64,000 bases of DNA from the NCBI RefSeq assembly GCF_021134715.1, contig NC_060017.1, forward strand, positions 5,208,001-5,272,000. The letters run 5' to 3'. This document shows, one piece after another, positions 37,101 to 50,792 of the stretch. Below the pieces are notes generated by a model that did no database searches, was not told the origin of the DNA, and saw only the letters and a list, made by a program, of their open reading frames with translations. Source of the DNA: Daphnia pulex (Eukaryota > Arthropoda > Branchiopoda > Diplostraca > Daphniidae). Position 1 is the stretch's first letter. Every line of letters starts with the position of its first letter. Both the position numbers and the translations under genes were made by a program.

Positions 37101-40100
37101 GAGTGAGTGTATGCATGTATGTATATTCCGGCTACTAGCTGCTGCTGGCTGCTGCTGCCACCGCCGCCGCCGCCCGGTTATCACAAACACACGGCGGGAG
37201 AGATGTCAGCGCGCACACATGTCACTCTGCGGCGCGTCCCTAATTAAAAATCCAATCTGTGTGCCCAGAGAGAGTCCCTAGCTCTCTGTGTGTGTAAAAC
37301 ATTTCGTGGGGCCAACTCGGAATGATTGCAGCAGCAGCAGCAGCAGCAGCGGGAGCTAATGATATCCCAGTCGACGACGTAGGGATTTTCCAATCATCAT
37401 TCGATGGGAGGGACCGAGGTTTTTTGGCTGGATGGCCTAGTTGTTTGCTATAAATCTATCGGCGATGATGATGATCCTTTGCTGCTGGCTCAGACACAAG
37501 GGCAAACACTAAAGTCGCAATAGGGAAACGAAGTGGCTGGCGCGAAAAAGACCCGGAATGGCGCGCGCGTGATGGAATCGACCCGCACAAATTCGCGCCG
37601 TGCAGAAAAGAAGAATTTTTCGTTTCGTTTTGCATGTGTCCATAGGAAAATAAATAAATAAAAAAAAAGGGCAAGAATTAATAATAATAAAACAGGAGGA
37701 GGTGGTGCTGTGGAAATCCACTCGTCGAATGGCGAATTGTGAGGGGAAAAAAAGCTTTTATTTTATTTTTTTCGTTATATATTGCTCATGGGTTCTCTCC
37801 TTGACTGGCGGATCCATTATGCATCCGCATACCATCGGCCTCCTTTGAAAGAAAAAAAGTAAAAAAGTTTCGCCTTCCATTTCGACGACGACGGGATCCC
37901 ACCCACCGAGAGAGGCACTTAAAGTATGTTTTTCGGCTCTTTAATTCGTGATGGACTTTTTCGCTTTTTTTTTTGTGAACGATCAGGTTGAAATTGATCA
38001 ATTGTGGATGAGATCCTCCCATGTCTGGTAGAGATATTAGATCGAGACAGGACACAAATCGGACCATGGCAAAAGTGATTTTTTTATATTATTATTTTGC
38101 TCTGCTTTTATTCCTCTCTCTCTCGCTAACCTTCCCTTGGTTACAACATCACGCTCACGTAGTACATGTAGACGCTTGTGGTGGTGATCGATCGAGCTCC
38201 ACTCTGCACATATGACCGACTTGTACACACACAAGGCTCTCTCTCTCTCACTGAACTGTGTGCAAATCTTTTTCGATATCCCAAAAGGCTTGTTTATACA
38301 AAGAATCCCATTTCGATCTAATAATGTGACCCGTTCGCCATTTAAAACCATTTTTCAAATTTCCGCGCCATTTCTGGTTCTTGTGTTATTTTTTAAATTT
38401 CAAATTGATTGGCTTCGACTGTTTGTGCGATTGGTTTCACGATTGGTTGAAAACGGCGATGAAATGAAAACAGCCGAGAGGTCGCCACAGCAGCAGCTCA
38501 TGGCCGTCCGTGAGGTAAAACGGAACATTATTTGTCGGCCAGACGAGATGAGTAGGTCGAGTCATCATTGGGGGTGGTGGACGGATCGGGATTGCGTTGT
38601 ATGTGCAGAGAAGACGCACGACGAGCATAGAAATTGCAACAGCAGCATCAGGAGGAGGAGGAGGAGCAGAGGGATAGGGGATATTTGAGGAGTTTATTGC
38701 TCCTTTGTGGAGGAGTTGCGGGATAAAGAGGGTGGACTACGGGAGGAAGAGGAGGCGGGAGGCGGGAGGATGAGCTCAATTCAAAAGAGATGCAATCAAG
38801 TCGATACACACACACACACTGCGAGACTATATACAGCGGTGGTGGTGGTGGGATGTCGTGGAGTGGGTGGGCAGGAGAGAGAATAAGGAAAGAGGAAATG
38901 GCGTAACATGAAGGTTGATCTATCAAGAGAGCCATTCGACAACAAACGCGTCGACGAGATGCTATATACCCACCGAGAGACTAGTGCGTGAGATAGAGCC
39001 AAGCAATCCGGCCCGGAGTCCCCCCACACTCCACCCCACTCGTCCAATAGAATCATAAAAAAAAGGGGGCCAAGGAAGAACAGCACCTTGATAAGAACAC
39101 AAAACAATTCACTTCAATCATAGCTCCGGAATAGATTCCCCCCCACCCAACACGGCGCAAGCGCATCAGAGATCACCCTCTGCCGACAAGATTCCCCCAC
39201 CCAAAACGTTTCCAAACTCTAATTGCTGCGCGCGTTATTTGATTGAAAATGTGTCCGCGGATGGAAATTGAACGCGCAGCACTCTTTTTAAAAAAATGTA
39301 ATCAACGAAACGAGTTATGAGTATTAAGATACTCAGTTGATCAACTAATCTGCCCGGCATATTTAATCTGTCGACACAAAATCCATTTAACGTTGGCCGA
39401 CTGTACATATCTACCCAGGCGGGTCTGTCTGTCTGTCTGTGCTCACTTTTAGAGCAGCAGATTGTTCTTGCTGCTTCGCCTTGTTTCTTTTCTTCTTCGC
39501 CATCAGGCTACTGCTATACTGCTGCTGCTCTAATATCGGTCGGCTCCTGCTGCTGTGTGTTATAAGCTTGTTCCGCCACACTTGCCCGCTCAATCACGCG
39601 AGGGAATCTTCTTCTTCTCTCCCCGTCCCGTCCCTTATTCCTGGGTGTAATCCGTTTTCGTGTAATTGCGCGCTGTCATCAGTCGACGACACACGAGCGC
39701 GGCAATGGACGAGAGATGATGAGTTGATGATGGCCCAACCGTGCGGATTCCTTTCGCTCCTCCTCCCCTATACCATCAAAAGATTTTCCTTTATTATTTT
39801 TCCTGCGCTTCCGTAACGAAGAATTTACAAAAAAACAAAACAACCACAAGCATTTACCAAATCTATTTAGATTGACCCGATATTTTACGCGCCCTCGAAT
39901 TCTTGTAATACACTTTGTCATTTTAATTTATAGACGGTGCTGTAATCTATATTTGCTAATAAAATATAGAAAAATAAAAGGAATAAGAATGTTTCCATAG
40001 ACTTTTGTTTTGTTTCCGTGGGGGTAAAAGTTATATAGCGAGGGCCGGCGAAACTTTTATTTGCTTTCCGGGCTGGGGGGGAAGGAGAGTTACAGAGATG

Positions 40101-40890
40101 TTGGGTGTCTCCAAAATAGCGTTTTATTTTTCTCCATTTTGTTAGTCCCGTTTGAGTTGTTGTCCTTATAGGAGGATGGATGCTTCTGCCCCAAACAGGA
40201 GCATCGTCGAGCACCCTGCGGCCACATCAGCTCACGGTCCAGTCTGTCGGTTTAAAAATAACCGTCGGCCTTCGGTAAAATAAAATGAGAAAAAAAAGGA
40301 AACTTGTACGCAACAGAAAGAACAGAGAGACGCAACGCGGGATATAGTCGAGCATAATGATGGGAAAAGCGGTAATAGAGCGCCGCCACTGTTTCGAAAT
40401 ATATTTTTCTTCTGTTGTGTGCAACAGCTAAATAAACATTTTTTCTTCTCTCTCTCTCCCCTTTTAACTGGCAACCTTTTCAAAAGACAATAAACAAGTG
40501 GAGAGAAGAGTGTAGTATATAGCGTGCTATAGTGCCTTTCAGTTCTATTATATCGTCACTATATAACACAGCCAGCCAGACCAGCAGCAGGCCGTATGGC
40601 ACATCAACTTGCTCGTTTGTTATACGAGTGCATTACTGGGCTTTTAAATTTGCCGCCCGATATGTGGGAAAGAGATTTGGGAGCTCACCATTAAAGACGA
40701 CAACATTATCAATTTGGATGCCATTTATACAAAGCGAATGAAGAGGCCGATTGTCGTAGGTTGTAATGTAGACATTAAATAGAGGAAATAAACTGGGGGC
40801 CTATTGAAAGTTCCAACATATTTTGCGTGGGAAATTCGAATTGTAAATGCAATCCATGACGTGAGCGGATATTTTTTTATTCGATCCGGA
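34137..40890. other. Gene-poor stretch, no gene seen
   Basis: Upstream of the METTL13-type gene, so the first few hundred bases probably include its promoter and 5' UTR; no TATA box stands out. The rest is rich in purine/pyrimidine tracts and short repeats (for example CAG near 37329-37349 and GCC near 37160-37172). Open frames are low-complexity and match nothing I recognise. Confidence 0.55.
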
Positions 40891-41915
40891 TATATAAAAA
40901 TGGAGCCAACATGACAGAAATACGCCTGAAAATTCCCACGTAAGAAATTTTGTGAAAAAATTTAGTAATTCATGTTACTGGGATATTAATCTAATTAACA
41001 AAGTTTATAAAAATAAAAAGTCTCGGGAGGGGTCGACCGTCAGTTTCCCAACGGTTTCACCTCCAGGTTTCAAATTTCAATTGTTTGGTAGTGAGCTACG
41101 AGACTATACCTTAAACTGACTTGAAAAATGATATATTTTTGTTAAAAAATAATGTTGAAATACTATTTACGTTTGAAAAGGGAATCGTAAAATTCATTTT
41201 GAGATATAATAAAAGGGGACAGTCAATCATAAAATGGAGGATACATAAAAATGGAGCCAATATGGCAGAAATACGCCTGAAAAATCCCACGTCAGAAATT
41301 TTGTGCAAAAATTTAGTAATTCAAATTACTGGAAAATTAATCTAATTAACAAAGTTTATAAAAATAAAAAGTCTCGGGAGGGGTCGACCGTCAGTTTCCC
41401 AACAGTGTCACCTCCAAGTTTCAAATTTCAATTGTTTGGTAGTGAGCTACGAGACTATACCGATATCAGACTTGAAAAGCCTTTTATCTTTGTTAAAAAA
41501 TAATGTTGAAATGCTCTTCACGTTTGAAAAGGGAATCGTCAAATTCATTTTGAGATATAATAAAAGGGGACAGTCAATCATATAATGAAAGATACATAAA
41601 AATGGAGCCAACATGACAAAAATACGCCTGAAAAATCTCACGTAAGGAATTTTGTGAAAAAAAATAGTAATTTAAGTTACTGGGAAATTAACTAATTAAC
41701 AAAATTTATAAAAATAAAAAGTCTCGGGAGGGGTCGACCGTCAGTTTCCCAACGGTGTCGCCTCCGAGTTTCACTTGTTTGGTTGTGAGCTACGAGACTA
41801 TGTTTAATGAAGACTTGAAAAACCTTATATCTTTGTTAAAAAAGTAATGTTGAAATACTTTTCACGTTTGAAAAGGAAATCGTAAGATTAATTTTGAGAT
41901 ACAATAAAAGGGGAA
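40891..41915 (+). repeat. 350-bp tandem satellite, about 2.9 copies
   Basis: Three head-to-tail copies starting near 40891, 41241 and 41592 (period 350-351). Each contains AAAAATGGAGCCAAYATG, GTCTCGGGAGGGGTCGACCG, GTGAGCTACGAGACTAT and TAAAAGGGGACAGTCAATCA. Copies differ by scattered substitutions; the last is shortened (about 20 bp lost near 41770) and degrades after 41910. No protein is encoded consistently across copies. Confidence 0.9.
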
Positions 41916-44900
41916 CGATTGTAGTCAATCAGTCCATTAAATCATATCGATGAGATATGAAACAAATCGACAAAAGTACTACACGACGTTTAGTCGACGT
42001 ATAGACGTATAGCAGTGGGAAGTTTTCAGTCAAATCAATTTCCACTTGTTCATTTGTTAGAGTACATTACAGGGGGCTTTTAGATATGCGGGAAAAGAGA
42101 TTGGGTTGAAAAAGGCCGCCCGGCTCACGATTAGAAACGAAAATATTTTTTTTTTTTTCCTTTTTAAAGGGAAGGAAATAAAAAAAAAAACAATTGAGAG
42201 GGGCAAAAAAAAAAGAGACAGATGGATAGGCAGTACATATCAAACAGATAAAAGGCCCGGTAAGAAAAAAGAGAGAGAATGGGAAAAAAAGGCCAATTTG
42301 TGAAATGAGATGGTGATGTTGAAGAGGGTCGTCATGTAGCTATAGAAACTCCCTCGCTCTTGGCGGAATGAAGATGCTACATCTACCAAGCAAAGCAGCA
42401 GCCTACTATACATCAGACACACACTGCACTGCCACTTGGCAGAATTGGACGACCATCCACTTCGCCATATTTTTCTTTTTTTTCAAAATAAAAATTTAAA
42501 AAAAAGGAAGGCTTTGATTCGGTTTCCACAAAGTTATTCCAAGGCGTTAAAGAAACAAGTGCGAAAGATTGTCCGGGGAAAAAACAAAAAAGAAAAGTTG
42601 ATAAGTTGCCGAACCCTTTTTTGCAGTAGTAGTCGACATTCAACTCATATATTCCGTCTGCAGTGTCTGCAAGAAAAAGAGAGAGAGAGACACACTCTAG
42701 GTAATCGAAGAAGAAGAGTTGCCATGGGGGCGAGAAAGAAAAAAGAAGAGCTGCATCTTCAAATGCGCTGGCAAGTTGCGTGTGCAAGTTTTTTTTTTTC
42801 TGTTCTGGCGGGAACGCGGGAGAGCAATAGGGAGAGTTGGTACGTTCGTTCGTTGGTTCCAATCAGCCGAAGTAGATCATAATGGCACCCTTATGGCTGC
42901 CTATCTCCTTCTTTCTCTTATATCTCTTTCCCTCTTCTTCTTCTTCTTCTTCTTCTCCTACTCGGTCCGTCTCGGGATTGACCTATCCTCGTGATGTTTC
43001 CCAGGACGTTGCTATTGCTCCCCCTCCTCATATCCCCGGGAGTTTGACTGCTCCTACCCCGACGACATCTACATCAGTAAATGGAACCCAGGAGCGAAAA
43101 ATACGAATACAAATAAAAAGAAGAACCCGGCAGTCAATTTCCTATACTTGTTCCGTTCGAAAAAAAGACTCCCAACGTCCTGTTAAATTTGTCAATTAAA
43201 CAAAATCTTGTTAGCGCATTTGGCCAACAGGTTTTTTATTCCCCAAATTTATTTGCTTTTAAAAAAAAAATGGCGCGAATTTCAATTACGGCCGCCATAC
43301 GAATATGATGTCATCGTCGTCGGCTAATATTCAGACATTTTCATCGACAGCGGACAAATGAAATGGTGGCCTATTCTTCGAGAGACACACAGCACACACA
43401 CGACTGGTGATAAATTTCTTCCATATCCCTATACGTCCACAAAAGGGAATTATTATTTTCATTTCATTTTTCTGCCCTTTCGCCCAGAGGCTACCAATAT
43501 ACTTCTTCTTCTTCTTCTTGTCCGTTGATAATAGGAAGAAGAAGGAGCGATAGGAATTCAATTGGATGCCTTCGAAAAAGAGAGAGAAAAAAATGAGTGG
43601 GCCGCTGCTGTGTGTGTGTGTGGGGGCCGGCCCGGGCGAGAGAGCTCGCACATTCAATCGACTCGACGAGGCACTTGAGTATTGAATTGATATGATATGA
43701 TGCAACTACTCTCTTTTTCTATCATCTTTCAACACACACACTCTCCGTCTTTTTTTTCTCCTCCTCCCGCTCCTTTGCCAGCAGACTGCAGGCCAGCAGC
43801 TCCCAGCTTGCCATGTGTATACCCTAGTCTATATACTGTAGTGGTAGTAGTAGCACTTTATCCGACAAACACGACCAACAAGGAAAAGATAGAGAGACAC
43901 TCTGCCGAGAAAAGAGATGGAATTGGATTGAATTTTCATGTCGCCCAGGCGTCCTGTACATCACTGCGTTTCTTTCAAATAATAATATCACACACACACA
44001 CACACAGAAAAAAGGACGAAAAAAAGAAGAAAATAGGCAAAGAAAAGAAATCGATTGGCTGTTGAGAAATAGAATATACGTGATAAAAGAAATATTTTAT
44101 ATAAATAAGAGCTGTAGGAGCCACTATCTATTATTATTAATACGGAAGAAAAGTAGATATATGTTTTTATCCAAAGAGGGTGCTGATATCTGTTGCCGGA
44201 CAGCGTTGGAAATAATTGATTTGGCCCAAAAAAAAGTAAAATAAAATAAAGCCTTTAAGTTGGACAAGAGCTCGGATTGAAATCTATTTGTGATGACGAT
44301 GATCTGTCATTGGGAAAATGTAGCCAACGACACGACTAATTCGTTTACAGTGTCGCGCTCGGACGGCCTGGCTGGAGGATGGTGTGAGCATCAGCAGTCA
44401 ATCCTCTTTTCTTCTTCTTCAAATGGATGACCCCTCGTTGATAGGGGCAGACAACGAGAGACTCTTCAATCTCCTCTTCTACTACTTCTATACTACAGAT
44501 AAATATAACGACATGCAGCCTGGTGGACGGTGGCAGCAAGGGCGGCGGCAGCCTCGAAAACTCTCTACCAATGGGACGCGCATGGAGGGAGCAGGGAGCT
44601 GTTGGTTAGCGCAAGTTTCACACAAGACCCGACGACGCAAATGGTGATGGACGATACATCTACGATACATTCGGAGAGTCAACGACGTTTGTTGTCCGAC
44701 AGTAGAACAACAACAAACGGCGGGCCACCAGCACAGCGCACCATCCATCAGCTCCCCCCCCCCCCCCCCTCGCTCTCTCCTTGCTGCTGCTGGGTAGTAG
44801 CCTTTATATTTATATATCCCATTGTATATATGTGTTTATCTATATAAATAGAACTCTTTTTAACACTATATACACTGAAAACGAGGTTATCTCTGGGATG

Positions 44901-47900
44901 GAAACGTCTTCGACAAACGGGAAATTATCGACGTGATACAAACAAAATTCCCGGCTCAATGATGATTTATTGTCCGTACCTGGGCAATGCCAACTTGCCA
45001 TCAACTTGGTAATCAGATTCTCAAATCTCGACTCAAAGTTAAATCTAGACTAAAGACATACAACACCTATATCTACACGCCTTGTGTACGAAACGGAGGG
45101 AATATAAGAAAAATCAGGAGCTCCTTATTCCTCTTTTGTTTCAGGAGCCGTAGGGTAGGAGGTTACATAATGCACGCCGAGAGCGCAAAAAAAGAAGGAA
45201 AGTAAAAAAGAGGCTACAACTGGGGATCTAAAACTAGACGAAGAATCCTGTGTGATGTAGTCGCCAGACGTCGCCACTAGATTCGACTCTCATACTCTAC
45301 ATCTCCGTGATGCAGAGTCTAAAGTAGCAGCAGCAAGCACTTTCCTGGCGCTATATCCTATTGCCAATTCAATTAGCTTGTCGTATATATGTATGATAGG
45401 AGCCGCTCCTTGTGTGTGTATGTGGGAGCCCCCTCATACCCTTCTTATCTCCTTATATCGCCTCCCTCTGCTATAGAGCGCCGTAGAGTAGTTGTAGGTC
45501 CCCTCATCCATCCATCCGTCCATCCATCCGCCCCGCATTTCTTTTCCCACGGAAGTACGTCTAGATAGAGTCGCTTTACTTCTGGCATCATCGCCGCATC
45601 AGCTTTTCCATCAACTGAATCAACTCCGCCAATCAATTTCCCATATCCATTCCCCCCTCCTGTACCCAGCAATCCTTCTTTGTGTTTCTTATCCCCCCCC
45701 CTTTTTTGGTTGTTGCAAAAATGTTGTCAAGGATTTCAAAGCAATAAAATAAACAGCAACAACGGAATTTGACCATTTCCGTCCATGTTGGACAACCGGA
45801 AGGCAAAAGTTTGAACTGCAGATTCCGTGAATCAATACCACAACAACATTAACTACATCTACAACCCTTATATAGGATCGACATTTTCAAGTGATGTTCA
45901 GTTATACTGGGAAAAACATTTCAATCCCTTTCGACAAAATTCACCTGAACAAATTGACTTGGAGGTTTGAACTTACCGAATATAAAATAAGCGAAATTGA
46001 TCCAGGAACTGTGATTGGCCACAAAATTATCTTTCACTACAATTTGGCACTTTAGTTTAAACACGGACAACACCTTGCAGAGAAATAAACTTGAGACACC
46101 TGAACACGAGGCAAACTGCCAACTGATACTGAAAACTGCCACAATTTTTGGTTACGTAATGATAGAACAAAAGAAAAGAGGAAGGGCCAGGAAAGGTCGA
46201 CCCAGAGGGGAATGGGATTGGAAACGAAAAAAACCTTTTGGTAGGAAAACCTGCCGGAGGTGCAACGACCATATTGACATTTACACGGAATCGGAGGAGG
46301 AGGAGGGGAGACATCGTGAAATTTAATTCGCGTCATTGGAGGGAAACGAGGGGCGTTTAATGTGGAATTGTATAGTTGAATGGATAAGAGAGAATACAGA
46401 CAAACAAGGAGGTCAAGGGATGTACATATATACGCATCCCTCCCTCCACCTTTTGATGGCCTTCATTAAGTTAGATTGAGCTCCTTCCTCTTAATACGAT
46501 ATCCGTCGGTTGGCGCATATCAAACGGGAGCGGACAGACTCCTCTCGTCTGCTCCCGTCCGAGCTATTACAGCCATCAGCGCAATTCAATCGCATTCCTC
46601 GGCTGCTTCGCATACCCCTTGCACATCTACAACAAGACACACAGGGGGCAAGGGGGAGAGACACGCAATTTCGGCCAATAAGTTGAAAACGTGCGTGTAC
46701 ACAAGAGGCGGGAGATTATATTGCCAGACAAGTCAGCAGCCAGCACAACAGTCCATTTTTATTTTTACTTGTTTTGTTGTTGTTGTTCATCTTGTCCCCA
46801 GTGGACAGACTTAATTCCCCCGGCATCCAATTAAAATATATTTACCAGAAATGAAAATAGAAAAAAAAGCGGAAGGATTTTTAAAAAATAAAAATAAAAG
46901 AGAATCGGAGACCAGCTGTGCTCTTCCGAGTTGCTAACCGGGTTCCACTTATAAGTGAACTATAAAAAGCATTCCATCTTCTTTTTTCTTTTCTTTTTTT
47001 CGTTTCTTTTGGGACTCGGCGACGGAAAATATCGTGACGATAAACCTGTCGTTCACCGGCATTCATTCGATTCTTCTTTTTGGAGCTTCTCTCTTAAGCT
47101 TTTGATATCTTACAAATGGCATTTCCTGTTTCTCCCCATTTCCGATTCTAAACCACAACACCCCCTCTCCAAAAAGTTAGGTCAATATCGAAATGACCAG
47201 AGCCATTTATTACACACAATTTCCTTGTGCCAACGGTTAGATTGTCCCCCGATAAGAAAAAAAAAACCAACTAAAAAAAGGAAAAGTAGAAGAAGATGAT
47301 GTCATCATCACCGACAGACAAGTGGCTGCGCCTCATTCCGACGTGCTTCGCTTGACATTATTCATTAATGACAGCTTCTTCTTCTAAGAGTGTCGTCTTT
47401 CTGGCTAGGTTCTATCTTATTGTTTCCTATACCGATGTATAGAAAAGAGTCACTCGTTAAAAACACAAGGGGATCCCACAGCCCCACACAGTCTAACACA
47501 AAAGGACCTATACCTCGTTAGTGACTGGTGTGGCGTGAATCCATCAGTCCCGACACCAACGCCATTTTTTGGTATATCTCCTAAATATTAGAAGATTCTA
47601 TAAAATAAAAATAAAAAAATTCCGGAAATGTTTTTACTAAAAATAGAAAATCCCAACAAGAGTTCGTCGTGTATAGCAAAGAGGATCAAAAGTGTAACAC
47701 ACGAAATCTAAAAAAAAAGAATTCGTGAAAATAAAAAGGGCGAAAGTGACGTCTCGTTTTTTTTCGGGAGAGGGGTCGGGTACATAGTCGGATATAGTGA
47801 AGATCCGGTTTCCTCTCACTCGGCAAAGTGGATGTGAATAAATGTTGAAAGTGGAAGAGTGCATCTCTCTCTCTCCCGACGACGACGACCCTCTTTACTC

Positions 47901-50562
47901 CCATCAGCTGGGCTTGGCCGGGGCCCGGGCCGGGAGCTAAAGCAGTTGGCGCTTTCGGTGCTGTGTCTAGTCCGTCCGTCTCTTTCTCTCTTTGTCTCTC
48001 GAGTTCTCGAGTGCATCTCCTCTCATCAATTATCTGTATTAAGTAGAGAGGAGGCAATGTGTGGGGGTGAGTAGGAGGGAAGACGGGCGGGCAGGAGACT
48101 GGCGGCCCAAGGGCTTGGGTGTTGAAAGAGATGAGATGGGACACACTCTCTTATTCCCTTTTCTCTCTGCTCTGCTCTGCTCTCTCGTCGGCAGCATCAG
48201 AAAACTATATCTGCAGACGGACGGACGCCATTTCGAAATTGGCAATTTCTTAAAAAAGAAATATATAGTCGAAAGACTTAACATTTTATTCAGATTCGAG
48301 ACTCTTGGTAATCCAATTCTCCTATTTTGATCGCCTACGATAAAAGAGGGGGGGCCTAGTATTTTCTTCAACTCCCACGTTGATAGTATACACCCACCGT
48401 CTCTCTCTCTTTTCAATTGTGCATGTCTACTATAAACTATATAATATGTAAGTGATGAGAGAAGTCAAAACTAATCCATCAGCCGGGCCCCCCTTAAAAA
48501 AAGAAACTGGCCATCAATGGAGCTTTTCTCTACATTAGTACTTTGCTGCTGGGTCTGGTAATACATTAGATGATATTACACATGCAGAGGTCTCTCAGGA
48601 AATCATTATCCAATTTGACTCTGGCCAGCTATACACACTTTTCTATATATATACATATATCTCTTGTTTTATAATGTAACAAAAACCTGGAAGAGGTGGA
48701 AGGAAAAAACAACACAGAGGAGACGGCCCCCTCCCAATTCCATGATTAGTTTGGGTTGAAGTGGCGGCGGTGTAACAAGAGCAGCTGTACAGAGCTCTCG
48801 AGCAAATTGAAACTGGCCAATGAGAGTGAAGCAAAAGGGAATTACATTGTGCATCATGAATGAGGGATTCAAAAAACAAAAAAAAGTTAAAAAAGGAAAT
48901 TCGAGTTGGATATAGTCGCTCTCATCAACCATTTATATATCCCCCCCTCACCCAACCCAACCCCAGTCCCCCTTTGTTTTCAATTAATGACAATCCACTA
49001 ATTGCCTAATGCATATCCTATCCATCTCATTTTCCTCCGTTTCCAGAATCAGTAGTAGTAAGGGGGGGACGATGATGATGAGATTATATTATTTTGTGTG
49101 ACTTGTGTTTCTATCTTATTGGATATCGGGAGCGGTGGAGGGGTGGGGGGAAAGGGTGCGCGGGCGAAAAACCACTCGGACTTGATTGCCGGGCGACGCG
49201 ACCGCTTTTTGATTTGATTAATAATCAAATAAAAGCTTCCTCTTCCTTTTTTTTTTCACCCGGGCTGCGCTGCTCTATAACCGTCCAATCACTTTTCTTG
49301 CCTCCTATTTCATCCAACTAACTCCGTCTTTTGACTGAGCCATTATAGTGATATGATGCCCAGAGACTCGGCAATAGTAGCAGCTACTACTACCTCCGAG
49401 CTGTGTGTGTACACTTTGACTGTTTGCGCTAATAACACACGACCGCCACCCATCCATTGCTACTGCTATGTAAAAAGTCTACTCGATCCAATTTCGGGTA
49501 GTGGCGGGGGTCGTGCAATCCCCCATTGACACCAGTAGGAGACGCCGTAATTGAATCAATACCACACACACACACAGACATCCAGTTCGTCTGTACATCA
49601 ATAGAAATAGCTGCACACACACACAGACGGAGTACATCTTTTGTCGAAATAGGAAAAAAAGAAAAATAAACAATTAACCGATTAACTCTCGTCGTCATCC
49701 ATCAAAAACTCGGTCGAATGAATAATAATAACAATTTCGTGTCATTTTTTTGTCTTCTTTTTATTGATCAAATGGAGAGGGGGGCGGGAGTGCGATGGGT
49801 GGTTGAGGAAAGAGCAGTTTTTCAAGGGAGGGAATGGTACAATCGTGTGTGAGGGTGGGGGGAGAGAAAGGAGGGAGGATCAAATGCGCGGCCATCTCTC
49901 AAATCTTTTTGCCAGACCCAATCGTGTGTGTGGGATGGGGTTGCACGATAAAAGGGAGGAAATCGTCATCATCATTAAACAAAAAAACGGAGCAATTTTC
50001 AAATGAAAAAAAAGGGAGGGAAAAAATTGACGGACGCTCTTGATCGCGTAACAAAACGAGTTAATAATAATAATAATAATATTTCACAAAAAATCGAGAG
50101 AGAAAAAGTTGAGACAGAATTTTTGCGAGAAATCAAATCAAATGAACCCCAGAAGGAGAAAGAAAAAATTTGTTTTTGTTTTGTCATTTGTGATTTTTTT
50201 TTTGTTCATGTTCGTCCGGTTCCGGTTGTATAAGCCGGAAACGCAGGGCGGAAATGGAGGGAAGTGGAGAGGGGGGCGGGTAGGGGAGGTTATAAAGGGA
50301 CTGTACAAGACGCGATCGGGTTTGGAGCGCGAGAGATCTCCCAATATTCTCACAAATATTTTTGTTTTGTTTTCCGTCTCCACAATCAAACAAAAACCAA
50401 AAATAAAAATACAAAAGAGGAGAAGGTAGTGTTGTATATCGAAATCACACACACACACATGACCGAGCAAAGGGGGGCGGGAGGAAAAACAGGGAGAGAG
50501 AATTACAAACAATTGTCATCATAATAATTAATTATTAGCATCATTATCTCTTTTTTTGTTTG
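41916..50562. other. Gene-poor stretch, no gene seen
   Basis: Dominated by microsatellites and homopurine/homopyrimidine tracts, such as CTT at about 42932-42957 and a 16-base C run at 44754-44769. Several 100-150 codon open frames exist on both strands, but they are low-complexity, lack family similarity and are not supported by splice structure. The right end may include LMO4 3' UTR. Confidence 0.5.
44754..44769. repeat. Poly(C) run, 16 bases
   Basis: An uninterrupted C homopolymer in noncoding sequence. Its length is prone to sequencing error. Confidence 0.9.
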
Positions 50563-50568
50563 TTTATT
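50563..50568 (-). terminator. Candidate poly(A) signal for the LMO4-type gene
   Basis: TTTATT on the + strand (AATAAA on the - strand), about 225 bases after the LMO4-type stop codon. Assigned by position only. Confidence 0.4.
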
Positions 50569-50792
50569 TCATTTTTCACGTCGAGAGTTGATTTCTTTTT
50601 TGGGAGACCCCAAAAGTTCAATTTTTAAAAATTTTTCTGTCAAAAAAATTTGTTTTTTTCCAAATTTGTTGTATCATTTTGTCTTATTATTTTGTTAACA
50701 TACAATTTTTGTTGTTGTTGTTACCGTCACGAAAATAACAAAATGGGTGGGACGGGTTTTAAAAAAATTCAGAAAAAAAAGGGGGGGGGGGA

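Noticed and set aside
42413-42882. Overlapping 148-149 codon frames on both strands
   Set aside because: Both are products of purine/pyrimidine tracts; neither has domains or splice support.
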